64,000 nt of DNA from assembly GCA_963702235.1 (NCBI GenBank), contig CAVPBZ010000023.1, positions 1 to 64,000 on the forward strand, written 5' to 3'. Below, one piece after another: positions 7,701 to 15,459 of the stretch. The notes below the pieces were generated by a model. It made no database searches and had not been told where the DNA came from. It saw only the letters and a list, made by a program, of their open reading frames with translations. Position numbers and translations under genes: made by a program. Origin of the DNA: PALSA-505 sp963702235 (lineage in GTDB: Bacteria; Actinomycetota; Actinomycetes; Streptosporangiales; Streptosporangiaceae). Position 1 is the stretch's first letter; each line of letters starts with the position of its first letter.

Positions 7701-8973
7701 GTACACGTCGCTGCGGGATTTCTGGCAGCGGGCGCGGGTCTCGCGGCCCGTCACCGAGCGCCTGGTGCTCGTGGGTGCCCTCGACTCGCTGTACCCGGGC
7801 CCGGGAAGGCAGCCGACCCGGCGTGACCTCCTCGCCCGGGTCCGCGTACTTGCCGGGCCCTCGCGCCCGGCCCGCGGCCGCCCGGTGACATCCCGCGCCG
7901 CCGGGGCCACCTCCGCCGAGCACGACATTGATCAACTGTCCCTTGATCTCGGTGTCAGTGGCAGGCAGCCGAGAGGTGGCGGCGGGCCGGGCAGTGCTAG
8001 GGGAGCGGGCAGCGGCAGGGGAGCGGGCAGCGCCGACAGGCCCGGCGGCGGGGAGCGTCCCGGCAGCAGCAGCACCGGGGACGGCCTGGCCAGGATCGTC
8101 CCGGCCGGCGAGTTGCCCGAGCTTTCTGCCGCCGAACGTGTCAGCGCCGAACTGGAGATCCTCGGCATCGACGTCAGCCAGCACGTGATCAGCTTCTACG
8201 AGAAGATGCTCGGCGCGCTGGGCGTGGTGCGCGCATGCGACCTGCACCGTTGCCGGTCCGGTACGTCCGTCCTGATCGCTGGCGTGAAGAGCTCGACCCA
8301 GACCCCGGCGGTCCGGTCCGGCCAGCGGATCATCTTCGCCACCCTCGACGACGGCACCGGCCAGATGAACCTGGCCTTCTTCGAGTCGGTGCAGGAGCGC
8401 TGCGCGAGCCGGGTGTTCGGCTCGTGGCTGCTCGTGGTGCGCGGCCGTGTGCGCAGGCCAGGCGACCGCAGGCCAGGCGACCGCAGGCCAGGTGACCACA
8501 GGTCAGGCGATCGCAGGTCAGGGGATCGCAGGTCAGGGGATCGCAGGTCAGGGGATTGCAGGTCAGGTGACCGCAGGTCAGGTGATCGCAGGTCAGGTGA
8601 TCGCAGGTCGCAGGGTGGCTGGCGGCATGCAGGCGGCCGGGATCCAGCGGATCTGGCCGTGTCCGTTAACGCGGCCGAATGCTGGGACCTGGCCGTTCTG
8701 GAGGAAATTCGCCTTTCCCGCGGTATCCGCGCGGTGCGCGCGGCGATGGCGGCGGGCGATGTGCCCGGGCCAGGCATCGCGGCAGCGCCGGGCGTGAGCC
8801 AGCCGGCCGCCGCCGGCCAGGCCGCCAGCAAGATCGTTTACTCCACCGGGTTCAGGCTCTCGCCCTATGCGGAGACCGGATCCGCGGGCGGCTCGGTGAA
8901 GGATGCGCCGCGCAAGCTCTGGCACGCCAGCCCCGGCAGCTCAGGCGGCTGGACCGCCGAATTAACCGGCTGA
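4750..8973 (+). CDS. dnaE2: Error-prone DNA polymerase III alpha subunit DnaE2
   Basis: A C-family polymerase for SOS-induced translesion synthesis. The PHP domain opens with FIHLHVASSYSMRYG (about residue 10) and continues with ALALTDRDGLYG. The polymerase active site LPDIDMDVE lies at about 486-494. The helix-hairpin-helix region (GLREVKGISDAEVARI) is near 963, and a C-terminal OB-fold (ISFYEKML ... SSTQTP ... FATLDDGTGQMNLAFF) follows. At 1407 aa it is much longer than the usual 1050-1180. The excess is three low-complexity insertions: an NPAPG/S-rich stretch (~118-140), a PGTGEA-type repeat (~915-958) and a pentapeptide array inside the OB-fold (~1236-1285). GTG at 4750 or ATG two codons later could be the start. 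All polymerase motifs are present, so it is probably functional. Confidence 0.93.
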   Translation: MRMSGSANFIHLHVASSYSMRYGMASPAALAARAKELGMPALALTDRDGLYGAVKHAAACGKEGIAPILGADLALREVPGDPGSGLSRLRPRPRMVVRAASPPRLANETAARVTLLALARPGDPAPSNPAPGNPAPSGPSGPGFRRLASSRSGRRGAHGGWASLCRLVSAAHQSGERGTPQVTPDLIADHAEGLIVLLGPASDVGRAVAARRLDLAAAALARWRERAETVIEIVDHHGRGDVHDAARMLRLARDQGVPAVLTNAARYLYPADAPVAQVLDAARQLTPLGRRHLAGHNAQAYLKNGEQMARIAARICGTGACPGPRSCPGRCGDPAHELLDATIALARRCQLDQARDLGIGAKHLPETAGADAFAQLEQRCEAGLLRRGLAGPPGPPGAPRCRVRRREDAAERLRHELRIIAKAGLASYFLTVADVASLIRDRGIRCAIRGSGAGCLVNYLIGISDIDPLEHDLIMERFLSEGRATLPDIDMDVESARRIEAYRAIIERYGEERCGCVSMMETYRARSAIRDTAAALGLPPHEIDTIAKAFGHIRARGIRGALADLPELRASNLAIPQLTGLFRIAEQLDGLPRHIAMHPCGVVLSSSTLLDRVPVERSAEGLPLCQFDMDDVEDAGMIKLDVLGVRMQSAMTYTLTEIERTRGERVDIDAIRTDDEPTFEMIRSGRTLGCFQIESPGQRELVTRLEPRDIGDLIVDISLFRPGPVNSDMITPYLDIKHHRRPACYPHEDLAEPLGETGGVVIFHEQVLRVIDAMTECGFSEAERLRRKLSDESARSEVRKWFCGVALERGYDSTIVDRVWDVLEAFGAFGFCKAHAAAFAIPTYQSAWLKRHYPAAFYAGVLTHDPGMYPKRVISGDARLAGIRLLPVDVNASAGDWQVERVTPPPAATRHSPRMARRPRPGSREAVAPGTGEAAAPRTGEITAPGPGEAAGPGTGSREGLRVGLREVKGISDAEVARIIAGQPYTSLRDFWQRARVSRPVTERLVLVGALDSLYPGPGRQPTRRDLLARVRVLAGPSRPARGRPVTSRAAGATSAEHDIDQLSLDLGVSGRQPRGGGGPGSARGAGSGRGAGSADRPGGGERPGSSSTGDGLARIVPAGELPELSAAERVSAELEILGIDVSQHVISFYEKMLGALGVVRACDLHRCRSGTSVLIAGVKSSTQTPAVRSGQRIIFATLDDGTGQMNLAFFESVQERCASRVFGSWLLVVRGRVRRPGDRRPGDRRPGDHRSGDRRSGDRRSGDRRSGDCRSGDRRSGDRRSGDRRSQGGWRHAGGRDPADLAVSVNAAECWDLAVLEEIRLSRGIRAVRAAMAAGDVPGPGIAAAPGVSQPAAAGQAASKIVYSTGFRLSPYAETGSAGGSVKDAPRKLWHASPGSSGGWTAELTG
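8455..8604 (+). repeat. Ten 15-bp units inside dnaE2 encoding an R-R-(P/S)-G-D array
   Basis: Ten consecutive 15-bp units of the form AGGYCAGGNGAYCRC run in frame and encode repeated RRPGD, then RRSGD, with an H or C variant. A degenerate eleventh unit follows at 8605. The array falls between LLVVRGRV and AVSVNAAECWDL, which are normally adjacent strands of the DnaE2 C-terminal OB domain, so it would form an extended charged loop. Confidence 0.95.
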
Positions 8974-9026
8974 TCATCAGCCGGCGCAGATTGCGGGCTG
9001 CCGGTCCGGCCGGGACAATTCTTCCC

Positions 9027-9782
9027 GTGCCAATGGTCGTGAGCGACGGGTCGCGGATCGAGTTCGAGGTGACGGGGGACGGGCCGCCGCTGGTCCTGCT
9101 GCACGGATCCTTCGGTGACCGCTCCACCTGGCATGCCGCCGGGTACACCGCTGCCCTGGCGGCGCAGTTCCGGCTGATCCTCGTCAACCTGATCGGGCAC
9201 GGCGGCAGCGACGCGGCCCTTGATCCCGCCCGGTACCGGATGGACGCGCACGCCAGGGACGTCGTCGCGGTGCTGGACAGCCTGGGCATCGATCGCGCCG
9301 CGGTGTGGGGCGCGTCGATGGGCGGTCGCATCGGCTTCCACCTGATGGCCCGCTTCCCCGGCCGGCTCACGGCCCTGATCGCCGGCGGTGCTCACGCTTG
9401 CGTCGTCGAGACCGACCCGGCCGAGCTCGAACGGGAGACCGCTCAGTTGCGGGAGCAGGGCACAGCGCCGTTCGCCGAGACGATTGAGCCGGACTGGATG
9501 CGCCGGATAGTGCTCCGGGCCGACGGTCACGCGCTGGCAGCCCAGGCGCTCGCCGACGCCGCGGAACAGGGCACGCCGCCAGAGCTGAACTCAGTCCCGG
9601 TTCCGGTGCTGCTGCTGGCGGGCGAGCGCGATCCCCGGCTCGGCCTCATCCGTGCCACCGGTGACCGGCTGCGCCGGGCAGAGATCGCCGTGCTCCCCGG
9701 CTGCGGGCACTTCGACACGTTCACCCGCACGGACCTCACGATCCCCCTGGCCCGGGAGTTCCTCGGGCGGTTGCGGCCGTGA
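9027..9782 (+). CDS. Alpha/beta hydrolase
   Basis: A protein of about 251 aa with a complete alpha/beta-hydrolase layout: oxyanion region LLHGSFGD, nucleophile elbow GASMGG (Ser about residue 97), acid AGERDPR (Asp about 202) and GCGHFDTF (His about 228). It has no signal peptide. The substrate cannot be inferred. The start is GTG at 9027 or ATG at 9033; neither has a strong ribosome binding site, and much longer upstream starts would run into dnaE2. The last four bases overlap the methyltransferase gene (GTGA), so the two are translationally coupled. Confidence 0.85.
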   Translation: MPMVVSDGSRIEFEVTGDGPPLVLLHGSFGDRSTWHAAGYTAALAAQFRLILVNLIGHGGSDAALDPARYRMDAHARDVVAVLDSLGIDRAAVWGASMGGRIGFHLMARFPGRLTALIAGGAHACVVETDPAELERETAQLREQGTAPFAETIEPDWMRRIVLRADGHALAAQALADAAEQGTPPELNSVPVPVLLLAGERDPRLGLIRATGDRLRRAEIAVLPGCGHFDTFTRTDLTIPLAREFLGRLRP

Positions 9783-10510
9783 CCGACCCGCCGGGAGAGT
9801 ACCGGCTGTACCGGGATCTCGCCGGGTGGTGGCCGCTGATCTCCCCGGTCGAGGAGTACGCGGAAGAAGCGGCCGTGCTGGCGCAGGTGCTCGGCTCGGC
9901 GCGGGTTCCGGCGCGCGAGGTGCTGGACCTGGGCAGCGGCGGCGGTCACGTCGCGGCGCACCTGAAAGAGCAACTGGCGTTGACGCTGGTTGACCTGTCC
10001 GAGGAGATGCTGTCGGTTTCGCGCGTGCTCAACCCCGATTCTGTCCACCATCAGGGGGATATGCGGACGGTCCGGCTCGGCCGCAGGTTCGACGCGGTCC
10101 TGGTCCATGACGCCGTGGACTACATGACCAGCGAAGCCGACCTCCGGCAGGTGATCGAGACGGCCTTCGCGCACTGCCGTCCCGGCGGCGTGGCCGTGTT
10201 CGTCCCGGACCATGTCGCGGAGACGTTCCAGCCGGTCAGCGGACAGGGCGGCAGCGACGACGCGGATGGCCGGCAGGCCAGATTCCGCGAACGGACGTGG
10301 GACCCCGATCCGGCCGACACCTGGGTGCAGGCTGAGTACGAGTTCGTCCTCCGCGAGGCCGACGGCACGGTTGAGGTGGTGCGGGAGACCCACCGGCTAG
10401 GGATGTTCGGCCGCGACACGTGGATCCGCCTGCTCACCGACGCCGGCTTCGAGGCCGCCGCTGCCGGTGACGAGACCCGCAACCTGTTCACGGGTCACCG
10501 TCCCGCCTAG
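9779..10510 (+). CDS. Class I SAM-dependent methyltransferase
   Basis: A 243-aa protein with the SAM-binding glycine loop VLDLGSGGGH (about residues 48-57), an acidic strand-2 end (LTLVDLSEEML) and motif DAVLVHDAVDYM. It starts GTG inside the stop of the hydrolase gene. The N-terminal LYRDLAGWWPLISPVEEYAEEA resembles methyltransferases acting on small molecules, but the substrate is unknown. The dyad with the hydrolase suggests a shared small-molecule pathway; this is inference. Confidence 0.85.
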   Translation: MTDPPGEYRLYRDLAGWWPLISPVEEYAEEAAVLAQVLGSARVPAREVLDLGSGGGHVAAHLKEQLALTLVDLSEEMLSVSRVLNPDSVHHQGDMRTVRLGRRFDAVLVHDAVDYMTSEADLRQVIETAFAHCRPGGVAVFVPDHVAETFQPVSGQGGSDDADGRQARFRERTWDPDPADTWVQAEYEFVLREADGTVEVVRETHRLGMFGRDTWIRLLTDAGFEAAAAGDETRNLFTGHRPA

Positions 10511-10547
10511 CTGGCCGCCGTCTCCGGCCCCGCCCCGCCCCGCCCGC

Positions 10548-10600
10548 CCGCTTTCATGATCACGAAGACTTGTGCGTGCGATAGCAGCACAAACGCTCCG
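10548..10600. repeat. Dispersed palindromic intergenic element, copy 1
   Basis: The 22 bases at 10555-10576 (CATGATCACGAAG then ACTTGTGCG) match 20 of 22 positions of the reverse complement of 54518-54539. Inside, TTGTGC and GCACAA can pair over an 11-nt loop. It lies between the convergent methyltransferase gene and the 62-aa ORF, where a transcript-end or REP-like structure would be expected. Confidence 0.6.
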
Positions 10601-10657
10601 CCATAACGCGCCGCGGCCCGCCTGGGCCCGGAGCCCGTCCCGCCTGGGACCCGGAGC

Positions 10658-10846
10658 CTACTGCTGCTGAGCGGCGACGGCCGTGCGGGCCTGCTCCTCG
10701 TTGAGCACGCGCGCAATGCCGAGCGTGGTCCAGTTCGTGCTCTCCTCGAGCTCGTCGCGCAGCATCGCGGCTTGATACTCGATGGACACCGGGCCGATGG
10801 CCATGAGCGAAGACTGCTCATTCTTCATGATCAGCATGTAGTTCAC
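10658..10846 (-). CDS. Small hypothetical protein (62 aa)
   Basis: Begins GTG with GAGGGG 8 nt upstream, a strong ribosome binding site, and encodes MNYMLIMKNEQSSLMAIG followed by a helical, Glu/Ala-rich part (YQAAMLRDELEESTNW ... VLNEEQARTAVAAQQQ). There is no signal peptide or clear membrane segment and I recognise no family. Composition and start signal look genuine, unlike the Arg-rich overlapping frames. It is divergent from the sedolisin gene and convergent with the methyltransferase gene. Confidence 0.6.
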   Translation of the reverse strand: MNYMLIMKNEQSSLMAIGPVSIEYQAAMLRDELEESTNWTTLGIARVLNEEQARTAVAAQQQ

Positions 10847-11109
10847 TTACTGTTCCCCTCTGGCCTGACAGGCTCCGGTACACACCGAACCCTGTCATAG
10901 TTCGGCCAGGCACGGGGCTCGACATCCTGTCACCCGGCCGAAACGCGTCCGGGAAAGGGAAACAGCGCCCGCCCGCAGCCCCGCTGACCCCCGTTCTGGC
11001 CAGGCTGGCGGATAGCCCCTGGCTAGACCCTGTTCTCATCAGCAACAAATCGCTACAATTCCGATCGCACAGATGCCCCTCCGTCCGGGGGCCCGGAGGA
11101 GGGGGAACC

Positions 11110-12429
11110 ATGAGAACAGGCCAGGCTGCCCGGAACGCCACGTCGGTGCTGGCAGGCGCACTCCTGCTGCTCACCGCGGGTGCCGTCCAGGGCGGGGCGG
11201 CGATCGCATCGCCAGCGTCTGGCGCGCGTGCCGCCGCTCATGTGCAGCCCGCGGCCCACGTGCGCACCGCGGCTCAGCTGCAGGGAGCAGGCGCGCGCCC
11301 CGCGGGGTGCGCCGTGAGCACCGGCCCGCGTGTCGCGCACTGCTACCTGGCGTCGCAGCCCGCCCCGGTCCAGGCGGCCGTGCGCGGAGCGGTCTGCACG
11401 GTCAGCACGCAGAGTGGCTGGTCACCCTGTAACCTGCGGAGCGCCTACAAGATCACCTTGTTGGCGACGACGCACGGCAAGGGCCAGACCATTGCCATCA
11501 TCGACGCCTTCGACGACCCGAACGCCGCGGCCGACCTGGCCACCTACCGGTCCAACTTCGGGCTCCCGCCCTGCTCGGTCGCCAGCGGCTGCTTCAAGAA
11601 GGTCAACCAGGCCGGCGTCGCGGGCAGCTACCCGTCCGGCGACATGGGTTGGGGCCAGGAGATCTCCCTCGACCTCGACATGGTGTCGGCCATCTGCCCG
11701 AAGTGCCACATCCTGCTCGTCGAGGCCAACAGCAGCGGGTTCACCGACATGTTCGCTGCCGAGCAGACGGCGATAAACGCCGGCGCTCATGTGGTGAGCA
11801 ACAGCTGGGGAGCCGGCGAGTTCTCCGGCGAGAACAGCTTCGACAGCACTCTCAACACGCCCGGCGTCGCCATCACGGACAGCTCCGGCGACGGGGCCTT
11901 CCAGGGCGGCGTGCAGTACCCGTCCGCGTCCCCGTACGTGACGTCGGTGGGCGGGACCATGCTCGCGCCGGCGGCCAACGCGCGGGGCTGGAGCGAGAAG
12001 ACCTGGGTGACCCCGGCCAGCCCGCCGACCCAGGGGTCGGGCAGCGGCTGCTCGGCCTACGAATCCAAGCCGGCCTGGCAGACCGACGGCGGCTGCTCCG
12101 ACCGCACCACCGCCGACGTGAGCGCGGTGGCCGCTAACGTCCTCGGCTACGACACCTACGAGAGCGGGGGAGGCGGCTGGTACTTCTTCTTCGGCACCAG
12201 CGTCTCGTCACCGATCACGGCCGGGATGTACGGCCTGGCCGGGAACGCCGCCTCGCAGAACGTCGCGCCCGCCTCGCTCGCCTACGCCAACGCCAACGCC
12301 AAGCACCTCTACGACATCACGTCGGGGCTGGCCACCGGGACCTGCTCGCCCAGCTACCTGTGCCAGGCAGGCAAGGGCTACGACGGTCCCACCGGGCTCG
12401 GCACGCCGAAGGGCATCGGCGCCTACTAA
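11110..12429 (+). CDS. Secreted S53 (sedolisin-type) serine-carboxyl peptidase
   Basis: A 439-aa protein behind a very strong ribosome binding site (GGAGGAGGGGG). The signal peptide has a basic start and the hydrophobic stretch LAGALLLLTAGAVQGGAAIA. The S53 catalytic set is visible: GWGQEISLDLDMV gives Glu184 and Asp188, and FGTSVSSPITAG gives Ser364. Oxyanion/calcium-site features (VSNSWGAGE, SSGDGAFQGG, YDGPTGLGTP) are also present. Unlike canonical sedolisins, it seems to lack a long pro-kumamolisin domain: only about 70 residues separate the signal peptide from the catalytic core. Cysteine pairs (PPCSVASGC, ICPKC) suggest disulfides outside the cell. Probable role: extracellular, perhaps acid-active, proteolysis for nutrition. 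Confidence 0.88.
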   Translation: MRTGQAARNATSVLAGALLLLTAGAVQGGAAIASPASGARAAAHVQPAAHVRTAAQLQGAGARPAGCAVSTGPRVAHCYLASQPAPVQAAVRGAVCTVSTQSGWSPCNLRSAYKITLLATTHGKGQTIAIIDAFDDPNAAADLATYRSNFGLPPCSVASGCFKKVNQAGVAGSYPSGDMGWGQEISLDLDMVSAICPKCHILLVEANSSGFTDMFAAEQTAINAGAHVVSNSWGAGEFSGENSFDSTLNTPGVAITDSSGDGAFQGGVQYPSASPYVTSVGGTMLAPAANARGWSEKTWVTPASPPTQGSGSGCSAYESKPAWQTDGGCSDRTTADVSAVAANVLGYDTYESGGGGWYFFFGTSVSSPITAGMYGLAGNAASQNVAPASLAYANANAKHLYDITSGLATGTCSPSYLCQAGKGYDGPTGLGTPKGIGAY

Positions 12430-12516
12430 CACCCGGACGCCCGCCGCTACCCCGAACTCCCGCCGCGCCGCCACACCCGCGCCGCCACACCGCGCCGCCA
12501 CAGCGTGCACAACGAA

Positions 12517-12559
12517 CGCGGCGCGCCGCGCCCCCGGTCAGGGAGCGCGGCGCGCCGCG
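12517..12559. terminator. Bidirectional GC-rich terminator-like hairpin
   Basis: The palindrome CGCGGCGCGCCGCG occurs twice (12517-12530 and 12546-12559) with a 15-nt spacer. Each copy is self-complementary and the two also pair with each other. It lies exactly between the convergent sedolisin and epimerase genes. No T-tract is present, which is common for actinomycete terminators. Confidence 0.6.
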
Positions 12560-12568
12560 GTCAGGGTC

Positions 12569-13735
12569 TTACTGGTGGGTGGCGTCGCTTGACGTCTTCC
12601 GCCAGTTGACGGTCGGCCGCATGGCCTCCAGCCGTACCCGGTGCGCGTACTGCTTGGTGATCCCGAACAGCGACTCGATGAGCGTGTCGGACAGCAGGTG
12701 CGGCACCAGCCCGAGCTCGGGCAGCCCGGTGTGGGTGACCTTGTAGTAGTGCTCCTCGAGCTCCACCCGCGGGTTGGGGAGGTGCTCGATCCGGACCGCA
12801 TCCGGGCTGCACTTGGCCACGGTCTGGGCGATCTCGTCCACCGACATCCACTCGGTGATCTGGTTGAACACGCGGAACTCGCCAGGCTCGGCCGGGTTCT
12901 CGCAGGCCAGCTCGATGCAGCGGACGGTGTCCCTGATGTCGAGCATGCCGCGGGTCTGGCCGCCCTTGCCGTACACCGTCAGCGGCTGGCCGAGGACGGC
13001 CTGGATGACGAACCTGTTCAGCACCGTGCCGAACACGGCGTCGTAGTCGAACCGGGTCGCCAGCCGCTCGTCCCGCGCGGTCTCCGGCGTCTGCTGGCCG
13101 TAGACCACGCCCTGGTTGAGGTCGGTGGCGCGCAGGCCCCAGATCCGGCAGGCGAACTCGATGTTGTGGCTGTCATGCACCTTGGACAGGTGGTAGAAGG
13201 AGCCCGGCCGCTTCGGGTACAGGACCCGGTCCTTGCGGCCCTTGTGCTCGATCTCGATCCAGCCTTCCTCGATGTCGATGTTCGGCGTGCCGTACTCGCC
13301 CATCGTGCCGAGCTTGACCAGGTGAATGGCCGGGTTCGTGTCCGCGATCGCGTACAGCAGGTTGAGGTTGCCGACGACGTTGTTGGTCTGGGTGTAGACC
13401 GCGTGCTTCCGGTCGATCATCGAGTACGGCGCGGCGCGCTGCTCGGCGAAGTGGACGATGGCGTCCGGCTGGAACTCCTCGAGCATCTTGTAGGTGAACT
13501 CCGCGTCCACCAGGTCGCCGATGTAGAGCCCGATGTTCCTCCCGCTCACCTCCCGCCACGCCGCTATCCGGGTCTGCAGGGGCTCGATCGGGACCAGGCT
13601 CTCGGCGCCGAGCTCGTAGTCGTACTGCCTGCGCGCGAAGTTGTCGGCCACCGCCACGTCATGCCCGCGCTCGGAGAGATGCAGCGCAGTGGGCCATCCG
13701 AGGTAACCATCCCCGCCCAGCACCAGGATCTTCAT
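12569..13735 (-). CDS. NAD-dependent epimerase/dehydratase, SQD1 (UDP-sulfoquinovose synthase)-like
   Basis: A 388-aa extended short-chain dehydrogenase. The NAD-binding loop LGGDGYLGW (residues 7-15) has the form typical of SQD1/Agl3-type enzymes. The active site is GTMGEYG (Thr144-Met145-Glu147) with YHLSK (Tyr181, Lys185). SQD1 converts UDP-glucose and sulfite to UDP-sulfoquinovose; relatives act on other UDP-sugars, so sulfoquinovose is a possibility rather than a certainty. With the GtrA, GT2 and GalE-like genes nearby it suggests envelope glycan or glycolipid synthesis. The ATG start opens MKILVLGGDG. Confidence 0.82.
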   Translation of the reverse strand: MKILVLGGDGYLGWPTALHLSERGHDVAVADNFARRQYDYELGAESLVPIEPLQTRIAAWREVSGRNIGLYIGDLVDAEFTYKMLEEFQPDAIVHFAEQRAAPYSMIDRKHAVYTQTNNVVGNLNLLYAIADTNPAIHLVKLGTMGEYGTPNIDIEEGWIEIEHKGRKDRVLYPKRPGSFYHLSKVHDSHNIEFACRIWGLRATDLNQGVVYGQQTPETARDERLATRFDYDAVFGTVLNRFVIQAVLGQPLTVYGKGGQTRGMLDIRDTVRCIELACENPAEPGEFRVFNQITEWMSVDEIAQTVAKCSPDAVRIEHLPNPRVELEEHYYKVTHTGLPELGLVPHLLSDTLIESLFGITKQYAHRVRLEAMRPTVNWRKTSSDATHQ

Positions 13736-13996
13736 TCGTTAGCTCCTACCTTGTCCGTGCGTCGCTTCTGTTGTCTTCGTTGTCGCATTTGCTACCGCGG
13801 CCGGTGGCCCCGCCCGCGTTGTCCGTTCCGCCAGCCGTGGCCGGCGTGTACGGTCCGCATCGGCTGCATGCTTCCGCCTGGCAGGGTAGCCTGCTGAAGT
13901 CGCGCCAGTGCGGATGCCGCAAATCAGCGTTCGGCGGTGCCTGTGCTGTATACCTGTCGCGTCGTTGCTTGTCACGCTCCTACACCGAGGACACAC

Positions 13997-14617
13997 ATGG
14001 CATCGGCATTCTCCAGGCTCATTGCCGCCCTGCTGCGGTCGCTTCCCGCACCTGTCCGCCGCAAGCTCCGGGGAGAAACCGGACAGCGCTTCGCTCGGTT
14101 CGTGCTCGTGGCCCTGGCCGCGGTCATCTCGAGCCAGCTCGCGCTGGTCATCTTCCTCGACATGGCGCACATTGGCGCGACCACATCGGGCGTGCTGGCC
14201 GCGGTCGTCGGTGCCGCGGTGAGCTACGTGCTGAGCCGCTGGGCGTGGGAGCGCAAGGGCAAGCCGCACGTGCTCAAGGAGATCCTCCCGTTCTGGATCG
14301 TCGCGGTGGCCGCCTGGATCGTCCTTGGCCTGGCTACCAAGCTGGGGGTGCACTGGGCGGGCTCCGATCCTCGCGGCGGGCTCAGCTGGCACCTGGTGGT
14401 GAACGGTACTTACCTCGCCGCCAACGTGCTGACGTTCATGGCCAGGTTCCTGATCTTCCACTACGTCCTCTTCGCCGACCGCTCGTCGGCTGCCGGAGCC
14501 GGCGCGGGTACCACCAGGCCGGCCTCATCAGCCGAGGCGCTGGCCGACACCCTGGACGCGGCCGAGGACGACAGCCCGGCTACCGCGACCGGTCCCCGGT
14601 CATCCGCCGCGGGCTGA
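13997..14617 (+). CDS. GtrA family membrane protein
   Basis: A 206-aa protein with four predicted membrane segments (around FVLVALAAVISSQLALVIF, VLAAVVGAAVSYVLS, FWIVAVAAWIVLGLA and TYLAANVLTFMARFLIFHYVLF) and the GtrA-type end ARFLIFHYVLF. GtrA proteins act in lipid-linked sugar transfer or flipping. The start is ATG 13997 with GAGGA just upstream; the longer frame has no such signal. The last 157 bp overlap the 3' end of the GT2 gene on the opposite strand. Both overlapping tails encode low-complexity, Ala/Ser-rich sequence. Confidence 0.82.
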   Translation: MASAFSRLIAALLRSLPAPVRRKLRGETGQRFARFVLVALAAVISSQLALVIFLDMAHIGATTSGVLAAVVGAAVSYVLSRWAWERKGKPHVLKEILPFWIVAVAAWIVLGLATKLGVHWAGSDPRGGLSWHLVVNGTYLAANVLTFMARFLIFHYVLFADRSSAAGAGAGTTRPASSAEALADTLDAAEDDSPATATGPRSSAAG

Positions 14618-15459
14618 CCAGTCGCAGGCTGACCCGCCGCGGGCTGGGCGGCCCGCGAGCCGCCGAGGACGCGCTCCCGCCACCAGGTGCGGCCGATCAC
14701 GCCGACGAAGTGCAGGCCGTAGATCGCGTTGTGGCCCTTCTTGCTTTCGCCGACCTTCCGCTTGTGGATCGTGGCCGGCCGCTCGAGCACCCGGTAGCCG
14801 CGTGACATCACGCCGATGAGCAGCTCGGCCGCCTGGTACTGCTGCTGGTCCAGCCGGACCGCCCCGGTCACCTCGGCGCGCATCGCGCGCAGGCCGAACG
14901 TCGTGTCGCTGATCTTCTGACCGGTCAGCGCGCTGATCGTGATGGCGAAGACGCGCACCCCCAGGCGGCGCACCGGGTCCTTGGTCTCCTCGCTGCCCAG
15001 CCGCCTCGACCCGGTCACGAAGTCGGCCTGGCCCGCGAGGATGGGGGCGAGCAGGCTGTCGATCTCCGCCGGGTTGTACTGGCCGTCGGCGTCCGTGGTC
15101 ACGATGTACTGCGCGCCGCCCTCGCGGGCGATCCGGTAGCCGAGCCGCAGCGCCGCGCCCTGGCCCCGGTTGACCGGCACGTCACAGACGATCGCGCCGC
15201 TGTCGCGCGCCTCGGCGACCGTGCCGTCGGCGCAGCCGTCCGCGACGACGATGGCCGCCGTCTCCAGCCCGCAGACCGAGGTGGGCAGGGCCGAGATGAC
15301 CGGCCCGATGCCGCCTTCCTCGTTGTACGCGGCGATCACGATCGCGACCGGCGGCAGCGCGCCCACCCGGTCCCCGTACTGCGCGCCGAACTCCTTGAGC
15401 GCGGCGTTGTCGATCGCCAGGTCGCCGGCGGGGTTGCCGCGGGCACGGTTGCCGCTCAC
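14461..15459 (-). CDS. Family 2 glycosyltransferase (dolichyl-phosphate-sugar synthase type)
   Basis: A 332-aa GT-A enzyme: VAIVIAAYNEEGGIG, IVVADGCADGT, NRGQGAALRLGYR and the metal-binding TTDADGQYNP motif are characteristic of polyprenyl-phosphate sugar transferases. It probably loads a sugar onto a polyprenyl phosphate, consistent with GtrA next door. The C-terminal ~65 residues (PAAGQPATGQPAAD and Ala/Ser-rich) are a disordered tail antisense to gtrA. The start overlaps the stop of the epimerase gene by four bases (ATGA), so they form an operon. Confidence 0.88.
   Translation of the reverse strand: MSGNRARGNPAGDLAIDNAALKEFGAQYGDRVGALPPVAIVIAAYNEEGGIGPVISALPTSVCGLETAAIVVADGCADGTVAEARDSGAIVCDVPVNRGQGAALRLGYRIAREGGAQYIVTTDADGQYNPAEIDSLLAPILAGQADFVTGSRRLGSEETKDPVRRLGVRVFAITISALTGQKISDTTFGLRAMRAEVTGAVRLDQQQYQAAELLIGVMSRGYRVLERPATIHKRKVGESKKGHNAIYGLHFVGVIGRTWWRERVLGGSRAAQPAAGQPATGQPAADDRGPVAVAGLSSSAASRVSASASADEAGLVVPAPAPAADERSAKRT

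Noticed and set aside
8455..8604. CRISPR-like regular repeats
   Set aside because: The 15-bp units are contiguous without spacers, in frame within dnaE2; no cas genes are present.
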